Below are positions 51,263-60,244 of a stretch of 64,000 bases of DNA, piece after piece. The notes beneath the pieces were generated by a model. That model was given only the letters and a program-made list of their open reading frames with translations. It ran no database searches and was not told the origin of the DNA. Made by a program: the position numbers and the translations under genes. The stretch covers positions 119,730-183,729 of the forward strand of contig WTFU01000063.1 of assembly GCA_011523945.1 (NCBI GenBank). Reading direction: 5' to 3'. The first letter of the stretch is position 1. Each line of letters begins with the position of its first letter. The DNA is from Mariniblastus sp. Lineage in GTDB: Bacteria > Planctomycetota > Planctomycetia > Pirellulales > Pirellulaceae.

Positions 51263-52623
51263 ACGATAAATCGAAAATGGAAGATTCGGAACAGCAGCGA
51301 CTGGACTATCTTATTTCGCTTCAGCTGGACGATGAACTTTGTGAATCGGAAATAGAAGAATTGGTCGAGCTTCTAAATCTTCATCCCGAAGCGCGACGAC
51401 GTTTGGTTGCTAACAGTCTTTTTGATGTGCAATTGGCTGATATTTTACGAAACGGTGATCAGGAAGTTTCGCAGGATAAACCCCGGGTGAATCGTGGTCG
51501 GGTATTTGCCGGTTCGCTTAGTAGTGTATTGCTTGCAGTTGCAGCGCTCGTTTTAAGTTTCTTGGCGATCCAGTGGGTGCTTGAGTCGCAGAATTCCGGA
51601 GAGCGACGGGAGCGGTATATTGCAAAGATAACGGGCATGAGTGGCCCACTGCAGTGGATTGGAGATGGTGGCTTCGTTACCAACAAGTTGACGGTTGGTG
51701 CTGAGCTGCCGGGTGGGACTATTGAGGGGCAATCGCCTGAATCATGGTTCGAGCTAATGTTTAAAGATGGGTCGCGGGTAGTAATCGCGGGTCAATCGAG
51801 ATTGGTATTTTCTGATTTGGGGCAAAAGGAGCTCCACTTAATCGAAGGCGGTTTTGCTGCCAGCGTGGAACCACAGCCCGCGGGTAAGCCGATGCTGGTT
51901 TACACGCGAACTGCGGTGCTCGAAGTGCTTGGGACTGAATTTGAAGTTGAGTCAGAGCTGGCCTCAACTTTTTTAAATGTTACCGAAGGGAAAGTGCGCG
52001 TGAAGCGTTTGAGTGATGGTCGGTCACTCGATGTTCCGGCGAAGCATCGAGTCACAGCGGCGGCGGATCAATCGTTTGAGTTAGAGGCAACCCCGGAGAT
52101 GGTTAGTTTTTGGAAAGATCGCCTCGCCCTTGGGCCGAAAGGTGTTTACGGGGACTGGCGGCCCGGAGACGCGAGCGAGGGACGCAGACCTGCGGTTAAA
52201 TCAATTCCCCATACGATCAAGGAAACTGGGAAGACAATCTATTGTACTTCTCTCAGGGTATTCGGCGGCGAGAGTCCGCCGGTTGTGCTGCATCGTGACA
52301 GTCAGTTGGTCGTTGAAGGCAGAATTGCTGAAAAGACTGAGCTCTTGTTCATCGGGGTGACGTTGCAACATCCAAACGGTGATTTTGCAGGTCGATTTCA
52401 AATTCACCTGCCGGGCGAAAGCGTGAACGTCAACGAAAAGTTTGAACTCGCTCTAGATGTCAAGGATTTCAAACTGGATCCTTCCTTGCGGGAAATTCGG
52501 CACAAGCTCGCGGATTCGCCGCTCGGTTTGATCGTCACCGATATATGGTGTCATACGCTCTGGGATTCCGCGGGACTTGAGCTTGAAGGTGTCGAGCTTT
52601 ATGAAGCGGCATCAGTGGACTGA
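51259..52623 (+). CDS. FecR-like transmembrane regulator
   Basis: A 454-residue protein. The cytoplasmic N-terminus (about 1-80) is helical and acidic: 'YLISLQLDDELCESEIEELV'. A transmembrane helix is at about 90-112. The FecR domain runs 'FVTNKLTVGAELPGGTIEG', 'FELMFKDGSRVVIAGQSRLV', 'VLEVLGTEFEVESELASTFL' and 'VTEGKVRVKRLSDGRSLDVP'. A C-terminal ~150-residue beta-rich region has no recognised family, and unlike the first FecR-like protein there is no clear LamG part. The gene starts within the sigma factor stop (ATGA), the usual arrangement for a sigma/regulator pair. Confidence 0.85.
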   Translation: MNDKSKMEDSEQQRLDYLISLQLDDELCESEIEELVELLNLHPEARRRLVANSLFDVQLADILRNGDQEVSQDKPRVNRGRVFAGSLSSVLLAVAALVLSFLAIQWVLESQNSGERRERYIAKITGMSGPLQWIGDGGFVTNKLTVGAELPGGTIEGQSPESWFELMFKDGSRVVIAGQSRLVFSDLGQKELHLIEGGFAASVEPQPAGKPMLVYTRTAVLEVLGTEFEVESELASTFLNVTEGKVRVKRLSDGRSLDVPAKHRVTAAADQSFELEATPEMVSFWKDRLALGPKGVYGDWRPGDASEGRRPAVKSIPHTIKETGKTIYCTSLRVFGGESPPVVLHRDSQLVVEGRIAEKTELLFIGVTLQHPNGDFAGRFQIHLPGESVNVNEKFELALDVKDFKLDPSLREIRHKLADSPLGLIVTDIWCHTLWDSAGLELEGVELYEAASVD

Positions 52624-52792
52624 GTTAGAGGAAAAGCATTGCCTCACCCCTGTATGATTACAGGTGGACGCCCCCTCGCCAGTAGATTGCAACTATGTGG
52701 GACAACATGGGCTAGAGCAATTTTCGTTGCGGCAATGTTTAATAACTTAACGCGAAAGATTATGAATTGAATAATCCGGCAATGCAAAGTCA

Positions 52793-54301
52793 ATGATTAA
52801 AAAACAGTCAAAATTTATAGTCGCCATTCGATGCATTGCTTTGCTGGTTTGCGTCGTTTCTTTTCGGCATCATAAATCTCTTGCTGATTGGCCGCAGTTT
52901 CGGGGGCTTAATTCAGCCGGAATTGGTAGTGGGTCTCCACCGATTAAGTTTTCTGCCGATCAAAATCAACGCTGGAAAGTGGAGGTTGGGGTAGGGCATA
53001 GCTCACCATGTATTGTTGGGCCTTATTTATTCGTGACGTCGTACGATGAGGCGAGAAAAACACTTGCCGTCACTTGCCTCGAGAAAGCCAGCGGAAAATT
53101 GGCTTGGAAAAATGAAATTCAAGTCAAACAATTTGAAAAAGGGCATCCGTCTTTTAATCCAGCGAGCAGTACACCAACTTCCGATGGCGAGCGAGTTGTT
53201 GCCTATTTTGGTTCTTATGGTTTGGTTTGCTATGACATTGCCGGCAAACTGATGTGGGAAATCAAGATGCCAATGACCAAGTCGTTTGGAGGGAACGCGA
53301 CTTCCCCTGCGATTGTTGGCGACCGGGTAATTTTATATCGGGGGAATTACGTCGATCATTTTTTGTTGGCCGTTAATAAACGAACGGGCGAAGAGGAGTG
53401 GCGTGTAGCGCAGGAGGAAGAGTTTACCGGCGAAATGGCGTGCACGGCTTGTCCAATTGTCGCGGGTGATCAACTCATCATTCATTCCGCTAGATCCATC
53501 CAGGCTTACCAGTTGGAGAGCGGTACGAAGTCATGGGAGATGAAGTGTGCGACGACCGGGACGAGTACGCCGGTGCTGGTGGGAGATGAGGTGCTCGTTG
53601 CCGCTTGGAATAAAATGGGAGAACCTTCTCTTCGGCCCGAGTTTCCATCGTTTGAAAATCTGCTTGGCAAACATGACCGTAACGATGACGGTTTCATTAA
53701 TCGGGGAGAATTTCCTGATCTTTGGATTTTTCATCGCCCTGATGGGATGGAAGCGCCAATGAACGGAGCAAAGATTCGATTTGACCGTGCCGACCAAGAT
53801 AAAGATTCTAAATTGTCGGCGAACGAGTGGAGTCGCCAACTGAAAGTTATCGAGAAATTTCGGGCAAATTATCAAACCCATGGAATTCTAGCCATTCCTT
53901 TGAAAAGCGAAGGGATGTTGGGAGTCGATCAGGTTCGGACTTTGGAAACGCAGGGCATATCAGAGGTGCCCTCTCCCGTCAGTGACGGCGAGTTTCTTTA
54001 TTTTGTCAAGAACGGCGGAATATTAAGCTGTCTTGAGATTGCAACCGGAAAGCGAGTTTACCGGAAACGGACGGGAGGAAAGGGGACCCATTATGCCTCT
54101 CCTTTAATTGCGGATGATCGCATTTATTGCACTGCTGGAGAGGGAAAGATAAGTGTCATTTCGACAGGAGAAAATCCGGAAATTCTTGCGGTCAACGATA
54201 TGAAAGAAGAGGTTTTCGCGACTCCAGCCATTGTGGATGGAATTATATACGTGCGAACCCATTCCGCTCTTTTTGCTTTTGGTGAAGAGGTGGCAAAATG
54301 A
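52793..54301 (+). CDS. Secreted PQQ-like beta-propeller with inserted EF-hand pair
   Basis: A 502-residue protein. A signal peptide precedes the planctomycete hallmark 'DWPQFRGLNSAGIGSGSPP'. PQQ-like blades follow: 'LAVTCLEKASGKLAWKNE', 'YFGSYGLVCYDIAGKLMWEI' and 'AVNKRTGEEEWRVA', then two EF-hand loops (residues 295-306 and 334-345) interrupt the propeller, and blades resume at 'DGEFLYFVKNGGILSCLE'. Such proteins are probably periplasmic; whether they bind PQQ is uncertain because only the propeller fold is seen. The next gene overlaps by 4 bases (ATGA), so it is coupled to a DUF1592-type cytochrome. Upstream lies the FecR-like gene, with a 169-base gap in which a separate promoter may lie. 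Confidence 0.88.
   Translation: MIKKQSKFIVAIRCIALLVCVVSFRHHKSLADWPQFRGLNSAGIGSGSPPIKFSADQNQRWKVEVGVGHSSPCIVGPYLFVTSYDEARKTLAVTCLEKASGKLAWKNEIQVKQFEKGHPSFNPASSTPTSDGERVVAYFGSYGLVCYDIAGKLMWEIKMPMTKSFGGNATSPAIVGDRVILYRGNYVDHFLLAVNKRTGEEEWRVAQEEEFTGEMACTACPIVAGDQLIIHSARSIQAYQLESGTKSWEMKCATTGTSTPVLVGDEVLVAAWNKMGEPSLRPEFPSFENLLGKHDRNDDGFINRGEFPDLWIFHRPDGMEAPMNGAKIRFDRADQDKDSKLSANEWSRQLKVIEKFRANYQTHGILAIPLKSEGMLGVDQVRTLETQGISEVPSPVSDGEFLYFVKNGGILSCLEIATGKRVYRKRTGGKGTHYASPLIADDRIYCTAGEGKISVISTGENPEILAVNDMKEEVFATPAIVDGIIYVRTHSALFAFGEEVAK
53675..53827 (+). other. EF-hand pair inserted in PQQ propeller
   Basis: First loop D-R-N-D-D-G-F-I-N-R-G-E (53675-53710) is canonical; the second D-Q-D-K-D-S-K-L-S-A-N-E (53792-53827) has Ser instead of Gly at position 6. 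Together they form a likely calcium-binding pair placed between propeller blades. Confidence 0.75.
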
Positions 54302-56748
54302 ATTCTACTCGTTGTGTTATCAATTTGGGCTTGGTTATTTTTTGGTGGAATGGGATTGCCCTTTGCGGCAACTCTGGATTCGCCGAAGACAAATGGTTCA
54401 AGCAAGTACAGCCGCTGATTGAATCGTCTTGCCTTGCCTGCCATAACGACGCAGAGGAGTCTGGATTAGACCTTTCAACACTGGGCCATGATCTCTCGGA
54501 TGCGACGGTATTTAAAACTTGGGAGCATGTTTTTGATCGTGTTCGAACTGGCGAAATGCCTCCTGCGACAGAAGGTCGCCCGAAGGCTGTAATTCTAGAT
54601 TCCGCGTTGGTTGCATTGGGATCAAGCCTTCGGAATGCCAGTCAAAATCATCAAGAGAAATTTGGACGCGTACCAACGCGCCGGCTGACGCCGATTGAGT
54701 TTGAATATTCACTTCATGATTTGTTCGGAATTCACGGAGAGCTTGCCAAGTATTTGCCTCCCGAAAATCGGGCGGCTTCCTTTGATACGGTAGCTCAACA
54801 ACAGGGAATGTCTGCCGTTCATCTGCAGGGCTTTTTAAAGGCGGCGGATGTCGCGATGGAGGAAGCGATTCAGTTGGGGTCGCGGCCAAATCTCGAGCCG
54901 GTTGAGATGAAATATCAAACACATCCCTATACGACAATGTGGTTTGAACGGCCGTTAAGGAATGGCGGTCAGACGGTAAAACTGGTTGACGGTGCATGGG
55001 TTACTTTTGATGTAAGGCCACACGTGGCCCAGTCTAATAATATGGGGTATCGGCCTCGGAAGCCGGGCTTGTACCGGATTACCGCTGAAGCGTACGGCTA
55101 TCAAGCGGAGACAGTTGTTTCGTTTCAAATTTACAAGGGTTCGGATCAGCAGGGTGGTGCTGAGCTAATTGGCTCGTTCGATTTACCTCCCGGTGAAACG
55201 CGTCAAATTGAGTTGATACATTTTTTTACACCGGGTGATTTCTTTTACCCTGCTCCGGGTGATCACGATTGCCAGCCCGATGGTCGAGAAATATTCGCAA
55301 ATCAGGGTCAGAAAAATTACGGCGGTGAGGGGCTGGCAATTAAATGGTTGAAAATACAAGGTCCTTTGGAGACATCGTGGCCTCCGGTGAGTACCCGAAA
55401 TTTTTTGCAGACACAGCAATACGAGAAGAAATGGGCCAGAGGTTTTCACTATTTCCAACCTAAATACCTCAAATCTGAACCAGATCAAGCGCGAGATATC
55501 GTCTCAACGTTTGGCTATCAACTCTACCGACGGCCCCTTGATGGTGGAGAGTTGAATAGACTGACCGAAATGGCTGATTCCGAATTAGAAGCTGGCCGAC
55601 CCCTTCATGAGGCGGTGCAAGTGCCGCTTCAAACGATGATCAGCTCTCCTCAATTCCTCTATCACGCCGGATCTCCGGGGAGGCTGGACGGGTACGCGTT
55701 GGCGACGCGTCTATCCTATTTTTTATGGAAGAGCATCCCTGACAAAGAGCTTTTTGAACTTGCTGCTAATGAAAGGTTGCTGGACAAAAAGGTTTTGGAA
55801 AATCAAGTGAATCGAATGCTGAACGATAAAAAATCAGATCGTTTTATCAACGATTTTCTGGATCAGTGGCTCGGTTTAGGCGAAATCGATGCGACAACTC
55901 CCGATGAAAAATTATTCCCGGAATACGATGACAATTTGCGACAGGCGATGCTGGGTGAGACGCGGTTGTTTTTCCGAGAGCTGATTGATGAAAACTTAAG
56001 CCCCGATCATTTAATTGATTCCAATTTCACTTTTTTGAATCGACGTTTAGCTGAGCATTATGGGTTGGAGCTGGAAGGCGAACAAATGGTCAAGGTGGCG
56101 TTGGCTGACAGCAGTCCGCGAGGTGGGTTAATGACGCAGGCAAGTGTTTTAAAAGTTACCTCCAACGGGGTTGTTACGTCTCCCGTCAAACGCGGGAATT
56201 TTGTGCTGGATAAACTGCTCGGCACGCCGCCTTCTTCGCCTCCTCCCGATATTGGATCGATTGAACCGGACACACGAGGAACGACCACGGTTCGAGAAAC
56301 CTTGGCCGCGCATCGAAATGTAGAGTCGTGTGCGAGTTGCCACCGAAAAATCGATCCGCCCGGATTCGCGCTGGAGAGCTTTGACCCGATTGGAGGGTAT
56401 CGGAACCGTTATCGATCTACAGGGAAAGGTGAAAAAACCAAACGCCAGTTTCGGGGCCGGCCAATTCGTGAATACCGTGAGGGGCCAGCGGTGGATGCAT
56501 CGGGAGTTACGGAAGCCGGCGAAACGTTTAAAGGAATTAGAGAGTACAAAAAGATTCTGGCAAATCATAACGCGATGGTTACCAATAATTTGCTGACACA
56601 ATTGGTGGTCTATTCAACCGGCGCGGAGGTCCAATTCGCAGACCGCGATCAAATTGCCGAGATGACCCAGAATAACCTTAAGAGTTTGGGTGGAGTTCGG
56701 GACCTGATCCATGCTCTGATTCAGAGTGAACTGTTCCTTAATAAATAA
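54298..56748 (+). CDS. DUF1592-type planctomycete cytochrome (DUF1587/1595/1592/1588/1585)
   Basis: An 816-residue exported protein. A haem motif 'SSCLACHNDAEESGLDL' opens the mature N-terminus (PSCyt1-like). DUF1587 ('RRLTPIEFEYSLHDLFGIHG') follows, with a jelly-roll-like middle insertion. DUF1595/DUF1592 resume at 'GYQLYRRPLDGGELNRL' and 'ATRLSYFLWKSIPDKELFEL', then 'NDFLDQWLGLGEI' and 'FLNRRLAEHYGLEL'. DUF1588 holds the second CxxCH, 'HRNVESCASCHRKIDPPGFA', and DUF1585 closes the protein. The arrangement matches the standard family. It is encoded with a DUF1552 protein 41 bases downstream, the normal partner. Likely periplasmic and redox active; the substrate is unknown. Confidence 0.93.
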   Translation: MNSTRCVINLGLVIFWWNGIALCGNSGFAEDKWFKQVQPLIESSCLACHNDAEESGLDLSTLGHDLSDATVFKTWEHVFDRVRTGEMPPATEGRPKAVILDSALVALGSSLRNASQNHQEKFGRVPTRRLTPIEFEYSLHDLFGIHGELAKYLPPENRAASFDTVAQQQGMSAVHLQGFLKAADVAMEEAIQLGSRPNLEPVEMKYQTHPYTTMWFERPLRNGGQTVKLVDGAWVTFDVRPHVAQSNNMGYRPRKPGLYRITAEAYGYQAETVVSFQIYKGSDQQGGAELIGSFDLPPGETRQIELIHFFTPGDFFYPAPGDHDCQPDGREIFANQGQKNYGGEGLAIKWLKIQGPLETSWPPVSTRNFLQTQQYEKKWARGFHYFQPKYLKSEPDQARDIVSTFGYQLYRRPLDGGELNRLTEMADSELEAGRPLHEAVQVPLQTMISSPQFLYHAGSPGRLDGYALATRLSYFLWKSIPDKELFELAANERLLDKKVLENQVNRMLNDKKSDRFINDFLDQWLGLGEIDATTPDEKLFPEYDDNLRQAMLGETRLFFRELIDENLSPDHLIDSNFTFLNRRLAEHYGLELEGEQMVKVALADSSPRGGLMTQASVLKVTSNGVVTSPVKRGNFVLDKLLGTPPSSPPPDIGSIEPDTRGTTTVRETLAAHRNVESCASCHRKIDPPGFALESFDPIGGYRNRYRSTGKGEKTKRQFRGRPIREYREGPAVDASGVTEAGETFKGIREYKKILANHNAMVTNNLLTQLVVYSTGAEVQFADRDQIAEMTQNNLKSLGGVRDLIHALIQSELFLNK

Positions 56749-56789
56749 AGAGACCAGACTAAACGCTTGGGCAATTTGGAAGTGAATCA

Positions 56790-58046
56790 ATGAGAAAACA
56801 ACTAAACCGCCGAACCTTTCTTCGGGCGTCTGGCGTTTCCTTGGCATTGCCTTGGCTGGAAGCAATGCAACCCGCGTGGGGCCGGAATAAAGATGCACCG
56901 TCCAAACGAATGATTTGTATCTGCACTGCCTTGGGTCTTCATGGACCGGCACTTTATCCTCAAACGGTGGGATCGAACTACGAGAGCACCGAGTATTTGG
57001 AACATCTCAAGCGTCATCGTGAGGATTTCACTTTGTTTTCTGGGCTGTCACATGTTGATCAGGGTGGTGAGCATGCAACGGAGCTTACGTTTCTGAGTGG
57101 GGCTCGCAATCCTGGCAAAGATGGTTTTCAAAACTCAGTGTCGGTAGATCAGGTGGCTGCGAAACATCTTGGATACGTCACGAGATTCCCTTCAGTGATG
57201 CTCAGCAGCGAGGGAGCAAGCAGTCAGTCGTACAACGAAAGTGGCGTGATGGTACCGGCAGAGTACAGCCCGGCCCGCTTGTTTTCTAATTTGTTTTTAC
57301 AAGGAAATGCCCGCGAGTTAAGTTTGCAAAAACGAAAACTAAGACAGGGCAAGAGTATTCTCGATGAACTGAAAGCTCAGGCTCGGTCGATGCAAAAGAC
57401 GGCAACCGCGGCAGATCGAGATCGGCTTAATGAGTACTTTTCATCTATTCGAGATGCGGAAAGGGATTTAGCGGCGGCAGAAGTTTGGTTCGATCGACCC
57501 AAACCCCAAACCACAGCACAGCCTCCAAAGGATATTCCTAACAAAGCGGATTTGATCGGACGAACTCGATTGTTATTTCAAATGATTCCACTGATTTTGG
57601 AATCGGATTCATCCCGAATTGTTAGTGTCTTTATTCAAGACCATCATGTCGTGCCTCAAATAGAAGGCGTTAATTCCGAGCACCATAATCTCTCGCACCA
57701 TGGCCGGGACGAAGCCAAGATTGCTCAGTTGAAGAAAATTGAAACGGCCATTCTTGGTTGTTATGGGGGGTTGCTGGATCAACTGAAAATGAAAGAGGAG
57801 GCGGGGGCTCGACTGTTAGATAAGACGACAGTGATGTTCGGTAGTAATCTTGGAAATGCAAATGCTCATGATCCGAGCAACCTGCCCATTTTTCTGGCCG
57901 GTGGCGGTTTTGAGCATGGGAAGTATGTAGCCTTTGATCGACGGAATAATAAGCCACTCAGCAATCTCTATCTCACCATGTTGAATAGAATGGATATTCC
58001 CGTAGAGAGTTTTTCAACGAGTACGGGAGGTTTGACATGGTCCTGA
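56790..58046 (+). CDS. DUF1552 protein (Tat-exported)
   Basis: A 418-residue protein. The N-terminus 'LNRRTFLRASGVSLALPWLE' is a twin-arginine signal. The body follows the DUF1552 pattern: 'RMICICTALGLHGPALYPQT', 'FTLFSGLSHVDQGGEHATEL', 'VSVDQVAAKHLGYVTRFPS', 'SVFIQDHHVVPQIEGVNSEH' and 'VMFGSNLGNANAHDPSNLPI'. The family is distantly like DUF1501 and the sulfatase fold, but has no known reaction. It forms a near-constant pair with DUF1592 cytochromes in planctomycetes. A longer reading of the next gene would overlap this one by 10 bases. Confidence 0.93.
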   Translation: MRKQLNRRTFLRASGVSLALPWLEAMQPAWGRNKDAPSKRMICICTALGLHGPALYPQTVGSNYESTEYLEHLKRHREDFTLFSGLSHVDQGGEHATELTFLSGARNPGKDGFQNSVSVDQVAAKHLGYVTRFPSVMLSSEGASSQSYNESGVMVPAEYSPARLFSNLFLQGNARELSLQKRKLRQGKSILDELKAQARSMQKTATAADRDRLNEYFSSIRDAERDLAAAEVWFDRPKPQTTAQPPKDIPNKADLIGRTRLLFQMIPLILESDSSRIVSVFIQDHHVVPQIEGVNSEHHNLSHHGRDEAKIAQLKKIETAILGCYGGLLDQLKMKEEAGARLLDKTTVMFGSNLGNANAHDPSNLPIFLAGGGFEHGKYVAFDRRNNKPLSNLYLTMLNRMDIPVESFSTSTGGLTWS

Positions 58047-58084
58047 ATTACCTTTGTTCATTTGCGAAAGAGGGTATTGCAAAT

Positions 58085-59434
58085 ATGAAGAGTAGCCTTT
58101 TGTTGTTGGTGTTTTGCGCGGTCGTCGAATTCATGGTTTCGGTTGACGTAGGGAGTGCTCAGTCAATCGATGGAATGGAAAACCAGTGGCATCACTGGCG
58201 TGGACCGAGTGTTACAGGAGTATCGGCGACTGCTGATCCGCCATTAGAGTGGAGTGAATCTAATAATATTCAATGGAAGGTCTCAGTCGATGGCGAGGGA
58301 GGATCGACGCCAATTATTTGGAAAGACAAAGTATTCTTATTGACGGCAATTAAGACGGACAAGCTGGACACATCGATTCCAAACCCGGAAGATCAGCCCA
58401 AGCGTAACTTTTTTGACATTAAAACTCCCAATGCATTTCACCAATTTGTTGTCATCTGTCTGGACCGTGATTCCGGAAAAGAAATCTGGCGTCGAGTGGC
58501 TGATGAGCGAATTCCTCATGAGGGACATCATGGCGATAATGATTTCGCATCGGCGTCACCGACCACCGATGGAAAGCGGTTGTATTGCTGGTTTGGTTCG
58601 GCAGGATTTTATTGTTTTGATCTGGACGGAAAGCTCTTGTGGCAACGGGATCTCGGAAAAGCGTTTGTGGGTTCAAGTTTAGGTGAGGGTTGTTCGCCGG
58701 TGATCCATGATGGAAAGTTGGTCGTGGTTCGGGATCATTCGAAACAATCAACTATCTCTGTTCTCGATGCGGAAACGGGTAAAACACTTTGGGAAAAAAA
58801 TAGAGACGAACCTAACGCCTGGGCAACGCCCCGGGTGATTGAATATGAAGGTACGACCCAGGTAATTACTGCTGCTTCGAATGAGGTTCGCAGTTACGAT
58901 TTGGCGAATGGAGAGGTAATCTGGCGCTGTCGAGGTTTGACCGGAAATGTGATTCCTTGTCCTGTCACCCAAAATGGGGTGGTCTACTGTATGAGCGGGT
59001 ATGAAGGGTTTTCATTGCTAGCGCTTGAAATTTCCAAGACAGGCGACATTACAGATACAGATGCGGTGGTGTGGAAGAAAAAGCAGGGAACGCCGTATAT
59101 CCCGTCTCCACTGCTTTACGACGGAATGTTGTATTTCAATCAGTCCAATCGAAATATCTTGACCTGTCTGGATGCCGCAACAGGAAAAGAGATTTTGTCG
59201 CGAACTCGGTTACCGGAATTGTCAAATATCTACGCCTCCCCGGTCGGCGCTCGGGATCGTGTTTATTTGACGGGGCGGAATGGAAAAACTGTGGTATTGA
59301 GTCGCACGGGTAAGATAGACGTGCTTGCTGTGAACCAGTTGGATGAGCGGATCGATTCGTCGCCAGCTTTGGCCGGGAAACAAATATTTTTGCGTGGTGA
59401 GAAGAGTCTCTATTGTATTTCGGAAAACCAATAA
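58085..59434 (+). CDS. Secreted PQQ-like beta-propeller protein
   Basis: About 449 residues from ATG 58085, which has GAGGG about 10 bases upstream and starts a signal peptide ('LLLLVFCAVVEFMVSVDVGS'); a start at 58037 would overlap the DUF1552 gene. Hallmarks are 'WHHWRGPSVTGVSATADPPL', 'VICLDRDSGKEIWRRVADER', 'FYCFDLDGKLLWQRDLGKAF', 'SVLDAETGKTLWEKNRDEPN' and 'TCLDAATGKEILSRTRL'. This is the W/FRGP class of PQQ-like propellers. It probably acts with the preceding cytochrome/DUF1552 products. No EF-hand insertion occurs here, unlike the propeller upstream in the cluster. Confidence 0.9.
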   Translation: MKSSLLLLVFCAVVEFMVSVDVGSAQSIDGMENQWHHWRGPSVTGVSATADPPLEWSESNNIQWKVSVDGEGGSTPIIWKDKVFLLTAIKTDKLDTSIPNPEDQPKRNFFDIKTPNAFHQFVVICLDRDSGKEIWRRVADERIPHEGHHGDNDFASASPTTDGKRLYCWFGSAGFYCFDLDGKLLWQRDLGKAFVGSSLGEGCSPVIHDGKLVVVRDHSKQSTISVLDAETGKTLWEKNRDEPNAWATPRVIEYEGTTQVITAASNEVRSYDLANGEVIWRCRGLTGNVIPCPVTQNGVVYCMSGYEGFSLLALEISKTGDITDTDAVVWKKKQGTPYIPSPLLYDGMLYFNQSNRNILTCLDAATGKEILSRTRLPELSNIYASPVGARDRVYLTGRNGKTVVLSRTGKIDVLAVNQLDERIDSSPALAGKQIFLRGEKSLYCISENQ

Positions 59435-59628
59435 ACCCGTTGTAAAGCGCTGAAGATGTCAGGGTTGGAGTGAATTGAATGTTGCTTTGCGAGAGGATTG
59501 GAACGCTAGGCGAATTAATTTGGTTAAGATATTTCCATGGACGCTGTTAAGGCGTCGGGAGATTGCAGCCCGAAATTGTTTTGCGGATTTGCAATCCAAA
59601 CGAAATCATTAGACATAGGAAAAGTAGC

Positions 59629-60207
59629 ATGAAGTTTTTGATAACTTTTAGCGCGTTGGTCATTGCCATGATTAGCGCTGGCAGCGATGTGATGGCGGGC
59701 ACCAAAATTAACAAAGCGAATCAAGATAAGGAATTGAAAGTGGGTGATCCAGCTCCCAATTGGAAATTGACGGGCAGCGATGGCAAAGTTTATCAGTTGT
59801 CAGATTTCAAGGGAAAGAAAGCTGTGGTGGTTTCCTGGTATCCAATGGCACTGACGGGTGGCTGAACGATGCAATGTAAGTCGCTTCGTGAAAGCGGCAA
59901 CGATTTGAAGAAATTTAATGTTGCTTATTTTGGTGCAAGTTGCGATCCGCTTGCGAAGAATAAGGAGTTTGCAGACAAGCTTGAATTGGATTATCCCCTG
60001 CTCAGTGACACCGACAGTAAGGTCGCTGCCGCTTATGGAATTCAACGTGGAACACGGTCGAAACGTGTGACTATTTTTGTTGATGTAGACGGCAAAATTG
60101 CGCACGTCGAGTCAAAGGTAAATTTGCGTGCACACGGCCAACAAATTGTTGAGCAGCTTGAGAAGTTAAACGTGGTGAAGAAGCCTGCGGATGCAGGTAA
60201 AAAGTAA
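59629..60207 (+). CDS. Probable selenocysteine-containing peroxiredoxin-like protein (in-frame TGA)
   Basis: One reading frame of 192 residues if TGA at 59863-59865 is read as selenocysteine (residue 79). ATG 59629 follows AGGAAA by about 7-8 bases and starts a signal peptide ('[20 protein letters not shown]'). The AhpC/TSA-like domain shows '[18 protein letters not shown]', '[19 protein letters not shown]', '[20 protein letters not shown]', '[19 protein letters not shown]' and '[14 protein letters not shown]'. The TGA falls exactly at the peroxidatic Cys position of G-C-T-x-x-C peroxiredoxins, and homology continues without a frame change. A hairpin 21 bases downstream looks like a bacterial SECIS. 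A nonsense mutation is possible but less likely. The product would reduce peroxides in the envelope. The cytochrome-ankyrin gene follows by 37 bases. Confidence 0.85.
59863..59865 (+). other. Candidate selenocysteine codon (TGA)
   Basis: In-frame TGA replaces the peroxidatic Cys codon of a peroxiredoxin-like gene, flanked by codons for G-G and T-M-Q-C. The frame upstream and downstream is the same. Confidence 0.8.
59880..59898 (+). promoter_or_regulatory. SECIS-like hairpin downstream of TGA
   Basis: GTCGCTT (59880-59886) pairs with AAGCGGC (59892-59898), including one G-U pair, around the loop CGTGA. The loop starts 21 bases after the TGA and has G-U at positions 2-3, as in bacterial SECIS elements recognised by SelB. 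Being within coding sequence, it is consistent with bacterial selenoprotein genes. Confidence 0.65.
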
Positions 60208-60244
60208 AATTGTTTAAACCTAGTTAACTCAAAGGGTGGTTCGA

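Noticed and set aside
59863..59865. Reading the TGA as a nonsense mutation in a dead peroxiredoxin gene
   Set aside because: The frame is intact on both sides, TGA replaces exactly the expected redox Cys, and a SECIS-like hairpin lies at the right distance; decay would not predict this combination.
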